DNA of 61,919 nucleotides from JAWXBK01 sp040878185 (GTDB lineage: Bacteria; Pseudomonadota; Alphaproteobacteria; Dongiales; Dongiaceae): assembly GCA_040878185.1 (NCBI GenBank), contig JBBDMS010000055.1, forward strand, positions 1 to 61,919, read 5' to 3'. The notes below the pieces were generated by a model, which was not told the origin of the DNA, did not search any database, and saw only the letters and a list, made by a program, of their open reading frames with translations. Positions 44,023 to 52,695 of this stretch are shown here, piece after piece (position 1 is the stretch's first letter; each line of letters opens with the position of its first letter). A program made the translations under genes and the position numbers.

Positions 44023-44538
44023 TTATTTCACCTTCATCGGAATGCCGGCGACCATGAACAGGACGGTTCCGGCTTTTGCCGCCACCATCTGATTGAGGCG
44101 GCCGGCTTCATCGCGGAATTCACGCGCCAGCGCATTGTCGGGCACGATTCCCAACCCGACCTCGTTCGACACCACGAACCACGGACCGCGCGGCCGTTCC
44201 AGAATGTCGACAAGCCGGCGACATTCGGCGGCGACGTCGCGACCGGCCAGCATCGCGTTGCTGAGCCACAAGGTCAGGCAATCGACAAGGACCGGCCGGC
44301 CGTCCGGCAGCCTGTCAAGGACGTCCGCGAGGTCGAGCGGGGTTTCGCTGGTTTCCCATGGCCCGGTCCGACGCGCGCGATGGCGGGCGATTCGTTCCTT
44401 CATTTCGTCGTCGAACGCCTGCGCCGTCGCGATGTAGGTCCATGGCGGCGGGCAGGCTTCGACAAGATTCTCGGCGTGCGCACTCTTTCCGGAGTAAGCG
44501 CCGCCGAGGACGAGCGTTAGCGCGGGAGCATCACGCAA
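44023..44538 (-). CDS. cobU: Adenosylcobinamide kinase/adenosylcobinamide-phosphate guanylyltransferase
   Basis: A 171-residue bifunctional enzyme (CobU; CobP in Pseudomonas naming) that phosphorylates adenosylcobinamide and adds GMP. The P-loop is GGAYSGKS (12-19), where most homologues have GGARSGKS. The guanylylation His lies in ERIARHRARR, with DCLTLWLSNAM following. The start appears to be TTG at 44538, overlapping the cbtA stop by eight bases; no ATG fits. Confidence 0.93.
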   Translation of the reverse strand: MRDAPALTLVLGGAYSGKSAHAENLVEACPPPWTYIATAQAFDDEMKERIARHRARRTGPWETSETPLDLADVLDRLPDGRPVLVDCLTLWLSNAMLAGRDVAAECRRLVDILERPRGPWFVVSNEVGLGIVPDNALAREFRDEAGRLNQMVAAKAGTVLFMVAGIPMKVK

Positions 44539-45277
44539 GGCTCTGCTGCGGCGCCGTCAGACCGCTGGCGAAACGCTGACGCAGACCGCCGACCGCCGCA
44601 CCGAGGACTACCCAGAACACCAGATTGGTGATCGTCACCGCGACGACAAAGCGATGATGCAGGTCCGCCGGAATAGGCGATTCGTAACTGTCCGGCTGCG
44701 GCGCGCCCACGAAATGCGGAAGAACGAGCAACGCGACGCCGAGCACGGCGAGCCAGAGACTGCGGCGGAATGCGATCAGTGCGAGCCCGGCCGCGGTCGC
44801 CACAACGGCAAAGATCCACCAGGTCTGCCGTGCCGCGAGATCCGCCGCCGGCATGGCCGGCAGTTCTGGCGGCAATCCCAGGCCCGGCGCCAGCGTAAAG
44901 ACCGCAAAACCGGCGAAGCCCCAGATCAGCCCCGCGCGCCATCCCGACATGCCGCCGGCAAAGGTCGACGCGACGACGAGCAGCAGGGCAAAGCCGATGC
45001 CGGTTACGATATTGACGGCGGCGGTGAAGAGGGTGCGCTCGGCGCCGTCTTCGGGCCCCCAAGCTTCCTCATCATGTTCATGCTCTGCGGCAACAACGGC
45101 CGTCTCGGTGCTGTCGATCGCTGCGGCATCGTGGTCATGGGCGGGTGCCGCGTTCTCGAAGGTTTCCGCTTCGAGAATCAGGGGCACGGTGAAAGCGGTC
45201 TGCAATCCGGTCATGACGATACCCGCCAGCAAACCGGCGAGCGCGGCCAGGAAGACCGCGTTACGGAAGATGGTCAT
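44531..45277 (-). CDS. cbtA: Cobalt transporter subunit CbtA
   Basis: A 248-residue membrane protein with about six helices; the CbtA family is found almost only under B12 riboswitches and is predicted to import cobalt. After the first helix a His/Asp/Glu-rich loop (APAHDHDAAA and EHEHDEEAWGPEDG) could collect metal. AERTLFTAAVNIVTGIGFAL and the C-terminal RQRFASGLTAP are conserved. It lies 17 bp after cbtB. Confidence 0.92.
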   Translation of the reverse strand: MTIFRNAVFLAALAGLLAGIVMTGLQTAFTVPLILEAETFENAAPAHDHDAAAIDSTETAVVAAEHEHDEEAWGPEDGAERTLFTAAVNIVTGIGFALLLVVASTFAGGMSGWRAGLIWGFAGFAVFTLAPGLGLPPELPAMPAADLAARQTWWIFAVVATAAGLALIAFRRSLWLAVLGVALLVLPHFVGAPQPDSYESPIPADLHHRFVVAVTITNLVFWVVLGAAVGGLRQRFASGLTAPQQSLA

Positions 45278-45294
45278 TGTTCGGCGCTTTCAGA

Positions 45295-45471
45295 TCAGTG
45301 GCAGGGAAACGCCATCGAGTGGCGATAGTCGTGGCCGGCATTATGGACGACGTCCATATGCGCAAAGCCCACGAAGCCAATGATAAAAACGCCGAGCAAA
45401 CCGGCGAGGAAAAGGGGAAGACGCGCCGTGCGGGTTGATGCGACGCCGGCTACGTTCGTTACGGTAGGCAT
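45295..45471 (-). CDS. cbtB: Cobalt transporter subunit CbtB
   Basis: A 58-residue single-span membrane protein, short enough to be missed by length cut-offs. It reads MPTVTNVAGVASTRTA, a helix (LPLFLAGLLGVFIIGFVGFA), then HMDVVHNAGHDYRHSMAFPCH at the C-terminus. The terminal HN-x2-HD-x2-RHS-x-AFPCH pattern is the CbtB signature, rich in potential cobalt ligands. AAGGAAG precedes the ATG. It is the first gene behind the minus-strand cobalamin riboswitch. Confidence 0.95.
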   Translation of the reverse strand: MPTVTNVAGVASTRTARLPLFLAGLLGVFIIGFVGFAHMDVVHNAGHDYRHSMAFPCH

Positions 45472-45518
45472 ACCTGCTTCCTTTCGCCCTCCACCCGAGG
45501 GACTTGTGGTTGCGCAAT

Positions 45519-45695
45519 CGCCGGCGGCAGGTTTCCTGGCTTGCGGTTCATCGCGTTCGCCTGCCTTCCCGAGGTCGCCCTCAGTGGCCTTTTCGGCGAA
45601 CGCTCACCGCTAACAGTTGCGGGGGCAGCCGCGGATCGGGATTGGATCCCTACCGCATTCCCTCTCTCGTCCCCTTTTTCAGGGAACCGTCGGCG
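45519..45695 (-). promoter_or_regulatory. Cobalamin riboswitch controlling cbtB-cbtA-cobU-cobO-cobQ
   Basis: Read on the minus strand: P1 arm CGCCG near 45691-45695, GGGAATGCGGT (45652-45662), GGCTGCCCCCGCAACTGT, CCACTGAGG...CGGGAAGGC, and the B12 box AGCCAGGAAACCTGCC (complement of 45526-45541), closed by CGGCG. This is the complete adenosylcobalamin aptamer layout. Between it and the cbtB start a CCCTC...GAGGG hairpin lies just before AAGGAAG, suggesting control of translation initiation. Confidence 0.93.
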
Positions 45696-45781
45696 AAGGT
45701 GAGCTTATCCGAACGGGGGCGGGCCGAAAAGCGGTTCCTGCTCGCGTTGACAGTCTTCGGCGCGGGCCCCTAAATGCGGCA

Positions 45782-45955
45782 AGACGGTCCCCCGTTCGCG
45801 CGGGGGCGAAAAAGGGAATGTGGTGCGCATCCGATCGATGCAAACCCACAGCTGTCCCCGCAACTGTAATCGGCTAGTCCCTGCCATACGCCACTGAGAT
45901 TCCTCGGGAAGGCAGGCAACGGGCGACGATCCGAGAGCCAGGAGACCTGCCGTCT
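45782..45955 (+). promoter_or_regulatory. Cobalamin riboswitch controlling the DUF1636-cobW-cobN... operon
   Basis: P1 is AGACGG (45782-45787) with CCGTCT (45950-45955). GGGAATGTGGTGCG, CAGCTGTCCCCGCAACTGTA, CCACTGAGATTCCTCGGGAA and the B12 box AGCCAGGAGACCTGCC (45936-45951) follow in order. Downstream, GCCTGG (45973-45978) and CCAGGC (45987-45992) form a hairpin directly before the AAGGAG ribosome binding site of the first gene, which fits translational control. Confidence 0.95.
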
Positions 45956-46006
45956 ACGATGGTGCCCTAACCGCCTGGCGGGTGTCCCAGGCAAAGGAGC
46001 GTTCGA

Positions 46007-46444
46007 TTGACGGATTCCCTTGTCGACCCCGAGAGTTCCGGCGAGCCGGCCGATGACGAGCCCGGTCGCGCCGAGTCGGGCGTGACCATCGTCGTCTGCA
46101 ATTCCTGCCGATCCCGGACCGGGCCCGAAACAGAGCCGCGGCCGGGTTCCCTGCTGGCGCGCGCCACGGCCAAGGCTGCGGCCGACACCGATATCGACGT
46201 CAGGCAGGTCGCCTGTCTCGGCAACTGCAACCGCGGCCTCAGCGTCGCGTTCCTGCGGACCGGTTGCTGGAGTTATGTGTTCGGCGAGCTCGATACCCAC
46301 TGCGCCGACGATCTGGTTGTCGCCGCCAAACTCTTCGCGCAATCGCAGGATGGCTTCATGCCGTTCTGGAAACGCCCCCAATCGCTGAAGGGCGGGCTGA
46401 TTGCGCGCATCCCCTCATTCGAAAGCCTCAAGGACCTGCCATGA
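46007..46444 (+). CDS. DUF1636 family protein (CobW-associated metal-binding protein)
   Basis: A 145-residue protein. IVVCNSCRSR near residue 30 and VACLGNCNRGLSVAF near 68-82 give four cysteines in a thioredoxin-like ferredoxin arrangement (CxxC...CxxxC). The family lies beside cobW and cobN in many alphaproteobacteria and may handle cobalt or an Fe-S cluster; no function is proven. The start is TTG at 46007 with AAGGAG at eight bases. It overlaps cobW by four bases (ATGA). Confidence 0.85.
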   Translation: MTDSLVDPESSGEPADDEPGRAESGVTIVVCNSCRSRTGPETEPRPGSLLARATAKAAADTDIDVRQVACLGNCNRGLSVAFLRTGCWSYVFGELDTHCADDLVVAAKLFAQSQDGFMPFWKRPQSLKGGLIARIPSFESLKDLP

Positions 46445-47478
46445 CCCAGTCGACCGATCGCGTATCCTGTACCGTCGTCACCGGGTTTCTCGGGGCCGGC
46501 AAGACCACGCTCATCCGGAACCTTCTGCAGCAGGCGAACGGCCGCCGCCTCGCGATCATCGTGAACGAGTTCGGCGATGTCGGCATCGATGGTGAGATTC
46601 TTCGCAACTGCGGCGTCGAGAACTGCGCGGACGAGGACATCGTCGAGCTGGCGAACGGCTGTATCTGCTGCACGGTCGCCGACGACTTTGTGCCGGCACT
46701 CGACAAGATCCTGTCGCGCGAGCCGCGGATCGATCACATCCTCATCGAAACCTCCGGGCTCGCCTTGCCGAAGCCGCTGGTGCAGGCGTTCCAGTGGCCG
46801 GGCGTGCGCAACCGCGTCACCGTCGACGGCGTGGTCGCGGTGGTCGACGGGCCCGCATTGGCCGCCGGCGAAGTCACCAGCGACCGCAAGGCGCTGGAGC
46901 GCCAGCGTGCGGCCGACGAGTCGATCGATCATGACGATCCGATCGAAGAGGTGTTCGAAGACCAGATCGCATGCGCCGATCTCATCGTTCTTTCGAAATG
47001 CGATCTGCTGGACAATGCGGCGCGCGAGCGCGCAAGCGCACGGATCGGGGCGCATCTCGCGCGCGCGGTCAAGATCGTGCCGAGCATCGATGGCCGGATT
47101 GATCTCGGCGTGCTGCTCGGCCTCGGTCTCGCCGTCGAGGATGACATCGACAACCGCAAGACCCATCACGACAATGAACTGGATCACGAGCATGACGAGT
47201 TCGACAGTTTCGTCGTCGAACTTCCATCCATTGCCGATCCGGATGAGTTGGCGCGCAAGGTGTCGGCTGCGGCCAAAGCCGAGAACGTCTTGCGCCTGAA
47301 AGGTTTTGCCGATGTCAAAGGCAAGCCGATGCGTCTGCTCGTCCAGGCGGTCGGCTCGCGCGTGTCGCATCATTACGATCGCGCCTGGGCGCCGGGAGAG
47401 GAACGGACGACCAAGCTGGTCGTTATCGGCCTGAAGGGTCTCGACAGGAAGGCGATCGAGAAGCTCCTCGCCGCGTAA
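46441..47478 (+). CDS. cobW: Cobalamin biosynthesis GTPase CobW
   Basis: A 345-residue G3E-family metallochaperone GTPase, thought to deliver Co2+ to the cobaltochelatase. P-loop GFLGAGKTT is at 15-23, the metal-binding CxCC is in NGCICCTV (C74, C76, C77), and ETSGLALPKP and LSKCDLLD (guanine specificity) follow. A His-rich linker (KTHHDNELDHEHDEFDSF) separates the GTPase and C-terminal domains. cobN follows two bases after its stop. Confidence 0.95.
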   Translation: MTQSTDRVSCTVVTGFLGAGKTTLIRNLLQQANGRRLAIIVNEFGDVGIDGEILRNCGVENCADEDIVELANGCICCTVADDFVPALDKILSREPRIDHILIETSGLALPKPLVQAFQWPGVRNRVTVDGVVAVVDGPALAAGEVTSDRKALERQRAADESIDHDDPIEEVFEDQIACADLIVLSKCDLLDNAARERASARIGAHLARAVKIVPSIDGRIDLGVLLGLGLAVEDDIDNRKTHHDNELDHEHDEFDSFVVELPSIADPDELARKVSAAAKAENVLRLKGFADVKGKPMRLLVQAVGSRVSHHYDRAWAPGEERTTKLVVIGLKGLDRKAIEKLLAA

Positions 47479-47480
47479 CG

Positions 47481-50400
47481 ATGCATATCCTCGCGATCAC
47501 GTCTGCGTCTCTCGAGAACCTGATCGAACCTGTCGATCTGGCGCAGGCGCCTGCCGATATGGTCGCGCTGTCTTTTACCGACAGCGATCTAGCCGCGCTC
47601 TCGACCGCGTGGAATGACGGCCGCAACATGCTGCCGCCGCTGCGGCTCGCGGCCTTGCGCGATCTCCGGCACCCGATGTCGGTCGATCTCTGGATCGACA
47701 ACACGGCGGCCCATGCCAAAGCGATCGTCGTGCGCGTGCTCGGCGGTTACGATTGGTGGCAATATGGATGCGACCGCCTCGCCGAAACTGCGCGGCAAAA
47801 CCACATCGCGCTGGTATTGCTGCCGGGCGAATGCCGCGCGCGGGACGAGAGACTGGCCGCGCTCTCGACCGTTTCCGGCGAGGATTACGACGCGCTCCTC
47901 GGCTGCTTTCGCGAAGGCGGAACCGAGAATATGGCGGCGGCGCTGCATCGCCTTGCCGGCCTTGCCGGTCGCCCGGTCGCGGCCGAACCGGCGAAAGCGA
48001 TGGCGCGCGCCGGTCTCTATGCGCCGGGCATCGGCGTTGTCGAGGCGACGCATTTCAGCGAGCGGATGATCGACGGACGGCCCGTGCTGCCGCTGCTGTT
48101 CTATCGTTCGATGCTGTTGGCCGGCGACGTCGCGCCGATCGACGCGTTGTCGGCGGCGCTGGCGGAGCGGGGCATCGTTGCGATGCCGGTTTTCGTTGCG
48201 AGCCTGCGCGATCCGGCGGCGCAATCGCTGATGCGCACGGTTACCGAAACTTTCGCACCGCAACTGTTGCTGACGACCACGGCGTTCGCGGCCGGTACGG
48301 GACCGGATGCGGATTCCTTGTTCGATGCGCTGGATCTGCCGGTCTTCCAGGTTGCGATGGCGACCACGCGCCGGGAAGCCTGGCTCAGCGGGCAGCGCGG
48401 ATTGTCGCCGGCCGATCTCGCCATGCATGTCGTGCTGCCGGAGCTCGACGGAAGGCTGATGGCGGGCGTCATTTCCTTCAAGGATGTATCCGAGCCGGAT
48501 CCGGCGCTCGGCGTGCGGCTGCAGTTCAATCGGCCCGAGCCCGACCGCGTCGCGCAGGTCGCGGACCGCGTCGCAAAATTCCTGACCTTGAAAGCCGCGC
48601 CGCGGGCCGAGCGGCGGATCGCGATCCTCATGCCCGACTATCCGGCGGCGCTCGGTCGCACCGGCTATGCGGTTGGGCTCGACGTGCCGCAGAGCGTCCT
48701 CGATATGCTGCACGATCTGAAAGAGCAGGGTTATACGGTCGAGGATGTTCCGGCATTGCCGCGCGACCTGATGCGGTCGCTGGCAACGCCGCGCGCGGCA
48801 ATGTCCATCTCGGATTATCGCGCGCTGGCCGAAAAACTGCCGCGCGATGCATGTGCCGCCGTCGAAACCGCGTGGGGCGATGCCGCGGAGGATACGATCG
48901 ACGATGCGTTTCGCTTCCGCTATGCGCATTTCGGCCATGTCACCGTTATGCTGGCGCCGGACCGCGGACGATCCGACGATCGCCGTGTCGATTATCACGA
49001 TCCGGTGCTGCCGCCTCGCCATGCGTTGATCGCCTTCGGCCTGTGGCTGCGCGAGACACTGGGCTGTCATGCGATCGTCCATGTCGGCGCACACGGGACG
49101 CTCGAATGGCTGCCCGGCAAGACCGTGGCGCTCGGTGCGGGATGTTTTCCGGAGATCGTCACCGGCAATCTGCCGGTCGTCTATCCGTTCATCGTCAGCA
49201 ATCCGGGCGAAGCCGCGCAGGCGAAGCGCCGCATCGCAGCGGTCACGCTCGGTCACCTTACGCCGACGCTGACCGGCGCCGGGCTCACCGAGGATCAGCA
49301 GGCGCTCGAGCGCCTGGTCGACGAATATGCGCAGGCCGACGGGCTCGACCGGCGGCGGCGCGATCGTCTCGCGACGCTGATCGTGGAGACGGCGCAGCGG
49401 ACCGGTCTCGCGCGCGAAGCCGGCGTCGCGACTGAAAAGCCCGACGAGGCGCTGGTAAAAATCGACGCCTGGCTGTGCGATCTCAAGGATTTCGCGGTCA
49501 AGGATGGGTTGCATGTCTATGGCCGGTCCGCGCCGGCGGAAGCCGATCCGGAACGAATCGCCAGTGCTGTGGCCGAGCGGCGGGCGCTGGTCGATGCGCT
49601 GGATGGCCGCCATATCCGTCCCGGCCCCGCGGGCGCACCCTCGCGCGGCCGTCGCGACGTGCTGCCAACCGGGCGCAATCTGTTCACGGCCGATCCGCGC
49701 ACCTTGCCGACACCGACCGCGTTCGCGCTGGGCCGGATGGCGGCCGACGAAATCGTGCGCAGCTATCTCCAGACGCATGGCGATTATCCGCGCGCGCTGG
49801 TCATGGATCTGTGGGGCAGCGCCAGCCTCCGTACCGGCGGCGAGGAGATTGCCCAGGGTCTCGCGCTGATGGGTTGCCGTCCGCAATGGGACGCGGCGAC
49901 CGGCCGCATCGCCGCGATCGACGTTCTGCCGCCCGCCGCCGTCAATCATCCGCGCATCGACGTGACCTGGCGCATTTCCGGTCTGTTCCGCGACATGTTC
50001 CCGGTACAGATCGCGCTGATCGACGCAGCCCTGGCCGCGATCGCCGCGCGCGACGATCCGGACGAGGAAAATCCGCTGGCGGCATCGCTGCGCCGTCATG
50101 GAAAGACGCCGGCGCGCATCTTCAGCTCGGCACCGGGCACTTATGGTGCGGGCATCGAGGATCGGCTTGCGCGCGGCGCCTGGGATGCGCGGGAAGAGCT
50201 GGGCCGCGCCTATCTCGATGCAACGTCGCATGCGTTCGGCGGGATCGACGGCGAGGGCATCGCATCGCCGGGTGTTTTCGCGGATCGCGTCGCGGATGCC
50301 GATCTGCTGGTACATGCCGGCGACGATCCCGGCCGCGACATTCTCGAAGGATCGGCGGATGTCGCTTTCGTCGGTGGATTCTCGGCGGCGGTCGCGGCGC

Positions 50401-50831
50401 TCGGCGGCAAGGCGGACGTCATCATGCTGGACACGACCGAGCCGGATCGTCCGCGCGCACGGTCGATCGTCGCCGCGGTAACCCGGGCGGTGCGGGCGCG
50501 CGCGCTCAACCGTCGTTTCATCGAAGGCCAGATGCGGCACGGGCCGCGCGGTGCCGCCGAATTCGCCGAAACGGTCGACCGGCTGGTCGGTTTCGCCGAA
50601 ACGACCGCTTCTATTCCCGAAACGCTGCTCGAAGCGGTGCACGATGCCTATCTTGGCGACCCGCGCGTGCGCGCGTTTCTGCTGCACGAAAATCCTGCCG
50701 CCGCGCGGGCGATCGCGGAACGGTTCTCGTCGGCGCGCCGCCGCGGTTTGTGGCATCCGCGCCGCAATGCGATCGACGACGATCTGGCGGCGCTGATCGC
50801 CGAGGCGCGCGGACTGGAGGTCGCGGCATGA
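47481..50831 (+). CDS. cobN: Aerobic cobaltochelatase subunit CobN
   Basis: A 1116-residue catalytic subunit that inserts Co2+ into hydrogenobyrinic acid a,c-diamide with ATP, aided by CobS and CobT. Motifs include AIVHVGAHGTLEWLPGK and VYPFIVSNPGEAAQAKRR in the central part, YGRSAPAE, GRNLFTADPRTLPTP and SAPGTYGAG further on. It is somewhat shorter than many CobN proteins (often about 1250 residues) but looks uninterrupted. CobS and CobT (chelatase) genes are not in the window. The stop overlaps the cobG start. Confidence 0.95.
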   Translation: MHILAITSASLENLIEPVDLAQAPADMVALSFTDSDLAALSTAWNDGRNMLPPLRLAALRDLRHPMSVDLWIDNTAAHAKAIVVRVLGGYDWWQYGCDRLAETARQNHIALVLLPGECRARDERLAALSTVSGEDYDALLGCFREGGTENMAAALHRLAGLAGRPVAAEPAKAMARAGLYAPGIGVVEATHFSERMIDGRPVLPLLFYRSMLLAGDVAPIDALSAALAERGIVAMPVFVASLRDPAAQSLMRTVTETFAPQLLLTTTAFAAGTGPDADSLFDALDLPVFQVAMATTRREAWLSGQRGLSPADLAMHVVLPELDGRLMAGVISFKDVSEPDPALGVRLQFNRPEPDRVAQVADRVAKFLTLKAAPRAERRIAILMPDYPAALGRTGYAVGLDVPQSVLDMLHDLKEQGYTVEDVPALPRDLMRSLATPRAAMSISDYRALAEKLPRDACAAVETAWGDAAEDTIDDAFRFRYAHFGHVTVMLAPDRGRSDDRRVDYHDPVLPPRHALIAFGLWLRETLGCHAIVHVGAHGTLEWLPGKTVALGAGCFPEIVTGNLPVVYPFIVSNPGEAAQAKRRIAAVTLGHLTPTLTGAGLTEDQQALERLVDEYAQADGLDRRRRDRLATLIVETAQRTGLAREAGVATEKPDEALVKIDAWLCDLKDFAVKDGLHVYGRSAPAEADPERIASAVAERRALVDALDGRHIRPGPAGAPSRGRRDVLPTGRNLFTADPRTLPTPTAFALGRMAADEIVRSYLQTHGDYPRALVMDLWGSASLRTGGEEIAQGLALMGCRPQWDAATGRIAAIDVLPPAAVNHPRIDVTWRISGLFRDMFPVQIALIDAALAAIAARDDPDEENPLAASLRRHGKTPARIFSSAPGTYGAGIEDRLARGAWDAREELGRAYLDATSHAFGGIDGEGIASPGVFADRVADADLLVHAGDDPGRDILEGSADVAFVGGFSAAVAALGGKADVIMLDTTEPDRPRARSIVAAVTRAVRARALNRRFIEGQMRHGPRGAAEFAETVDRLVGFAETTASIPETLLEAVHDAYLGDPRVRAFLLHENPAAARAIAERFSSARRRGLWHPRRNAIDDDLAALIAEARGLEVAA

Positions 50832-52066
50832 CCAGCGTGCTGCGCCGCAATGCCTGTCCATCGCTTTCGGAACCGATGGAAACCGGCGACGGGTTGCTCG
50901 TCCGTCTCCATCCACGCGACGGCAGCCTAGCGCCGCATCAGCTTGCCGGGATCGCCGACGCGGCGCGACGCTGCGGGAACGGGATCATCGAGATCACCGC
51001 ACGCGGCAACCTGCAGATCCGCGGGCTCACATCGTCGAGCGTCGAACGCCTGCGCGCGGCAATCGAATCCCTTGCAATCGACGCCGACACGGGAATTGAA
51101 ATCAGGACAAACCCGCTGGCCGGTCGCGATCCGTCGGCGATCGCCGATCCGCGGCCGCTCGCAGGCGAGATTCGGCGCCGGATGGACACGCGCGGGATCG
51201 TAGGCCGGCTTGCGCCCAAGGTTTCGGTAACGGTCGATGGCGGCGGTACGCTCGATCTGTCTTCTTTGTCGGCCGACGTAAAGCTGGAAGCGGTCGCCAC
51301 AGAAGGCAATGTGGAATGGGCCGTTCGCGTCGGCGGTGACAGTTGGACGGCATCGTATCTGGGGCAGGGCAGCGCGGAATACGCCGTCGATGTCGCGATC
51401 GATGCGTTGACGCTTCTCGCGGCGCCGGGTGCGCACCGGCGTGGTCGCGATCTCGATGGGGATGCGCTCGCAACGCTGGGGTCCGCGCTGCATCGATCCG
51501 GCGAACCGGTCCGGCACCCGTCAACGATACCGGTCGGGCTGTTCCCGTTGTCCGACGGAACGTTCGCCCGTGGCTTCGCGCTGCCTTTCGGTCAGACCGG
51601 CTCGTCCGAACTGGCAGCGTTGGCGGACGCTCTCGATCCGGCTTGCGCGTTCCGGCTTGCGCCGTCTCGCGGCCTGCTGGCACTCGGTCTGTCGTGCGAT
51701 GCGTGCGATCGTCTGAGCGGCATCGCGGATGGTTTGGGTTTCGTCACGCGCCCCGACGATCTTCGTTTGCGGATTGCCGCCTGCGCCGGGTCGCCGTCCT
51801 GCGCCTCGGCGCATTTGCCGACCAAGGCGATCGCGAACGCATTGGTCGACAGCCGGCCCGATCTGCTCGCGAGCCTGCCCGCCGTTCAGGTTTCCGGCTG
51901 CATCAAGCAATGCGCGAGACCCGCGGGTCCATCGCTGTCGCTGATCGGTCTCGAATCCGGCTGCGACGTAGTGGCGGACGGGCTGGAACCGGGCAGCGAG
52001 ATTCGTAATTTTCTGTTGCGGCTCGCCGATGCGCATCGAACGCCCGCGAAGAGGCGGTCGGCATGA
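50828..52066 (+). CDS. cobG: Precorrin-3B synthase
   Basis: A 412-residue sirohaem/Fe-S protein of the nitrite/sulfite reductase fold that uses O2 to hydroxylate precorrin-3A before ring contraction; it defines the aerobic pathway. Duplicated halves begin DGLLVRLHPRDG and VGLFPLSDGTFARGFALPFG. The cluster ligands are AACAGSPSCASA and SGCIKQCARP (CX5C...CX3C). The ATG at 50828 gives a four-base overlap with cobN. Confidence 0.93.
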   Translation: MTSVLRRNACPSLSEPMETGDGLLVRLHPRDGSLAPHQLAGIADAARRCGNGIIEITARGNLQIRGLTSSSVERLRAAIESLAIDADTGIEIRTNPLAGRDPSAIADPRPLAGEIRRRMDTRGIVGRLAPKVSVTVDGGGTLDLSSLSADVKLEAVATEGNVEWAVRVGGDSWTASYLGQGSAEYAVDVAIDALTLLAAPGAHRRGRDLDGDALATLGSALHRSGEPVRHPSTIPVGLFPLSDGTFARGFALPFGQTGSSELAALADALDPACAFRLAPSRGLLALGLSCDACDRLSGIADGLGFVTRPDDLRLRIAACAGSPSCASAHLPTKAIANALVDSRPDLLASLPAVQVSGCIKQCARPAGPSLSLIGLESGCDVVADGLEPGSEIRNFLLRLADAHRTPAKRRSA

Positions 52067-52695
52067 CCGCAACGGACCACATCCGCGATGGCGCCGCAAT
52101 CTACGCGCAATCCTTTGCGATCATTCGGGCCGAGGCCGATCTGGCGCGCTTTCGCGACGACGAGACGGATATCGTCGTGCGGATGATCCACGCCTGCGGC
52201 ATGGTGGAAGCGGCGCAGCATGTCGCGTTTTCGCCGGGTTTCGTGACCGCCGCCCGAGCGGCGCTGGCGAACGGCGCACCGATTTTCTGCGACGCCGAAA
52301 TGGTGGCGCACGGCGTGACGCGCGCGCGGCTGCCACGGAACAACGAGGTGATCTGCACGCTGCGCGATCCGCGCACCGCGGCCCTTGCGACCGAGCGCGG
52401 CAATACGCGATCCGCCGTCGCGCTCGAGCTGTGGGGCGAGCGGCTGGGCGGTGCGCTCGTTGCCATCGGCAACGCGCCCACGGCGTTGTTTCATTTGCTC
52501 GACATGATCCGCGGCGGGGCACCGAAACCGGCGGCGATCATCGGGATGCCGGTCGGCTTCGTCGGGGCAGCGGAATCCAAAGAGGCGCTTGCGACGGGCG
52601 GTCACGGCATTCCCTTCGCGATTGTGCGCGGTCGGCTCGGCGGCAGTGCCATGACGGCGGCTGCGATCAACGCGCTGGCGAGGGCAGGACTATGA
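52063..52695 (+). CDS. cobH: Precorrin-8X methylmutase
   Basis: A 210-residue enzyme moving the methyl group from C-11 to C-12 to give hydrogenobyrinic acid. DIVVRMIHACGMVEAAQHV contains the catalytic His, and GMPVGFVGAAESKEAL and GGSAMTAAAINAL near the end are family motifs. Four-base overlaps with cobG and cobI. Confidence 0.96.
   Translation: MTATDHIRDGAAIYAQSFAIIRAEADLARFRDDETDIVVRMIHACGMVEAAQHVAFSPGFVTAARAALANGAPIFCDAEMVAHGVTRARLPRNNEVICTLRDPRTAALATERGNTRSAVALELWGERLGGALVAIGNAPTALFHLLDMIRGGAPKPAAIIGMPVGFVGAAESKEALATGGHGIPFAIVRGRLGGSAMTAAAINALARAGL

Noticed and set aside
49475..50827. Long in-frame extension upstream of cobG overlapping cobN
   Set aside because: The part before 50828 has no similarity to CobG and overlaps cobN; the ATG at 50828 gives the coupled family start.
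47589..50915. 1108-codon open frame antisense to cobN
   Set aside because: Very long but very rich in Arg and Gln with no recognisable motif; a codon-bias shadow of cobN.
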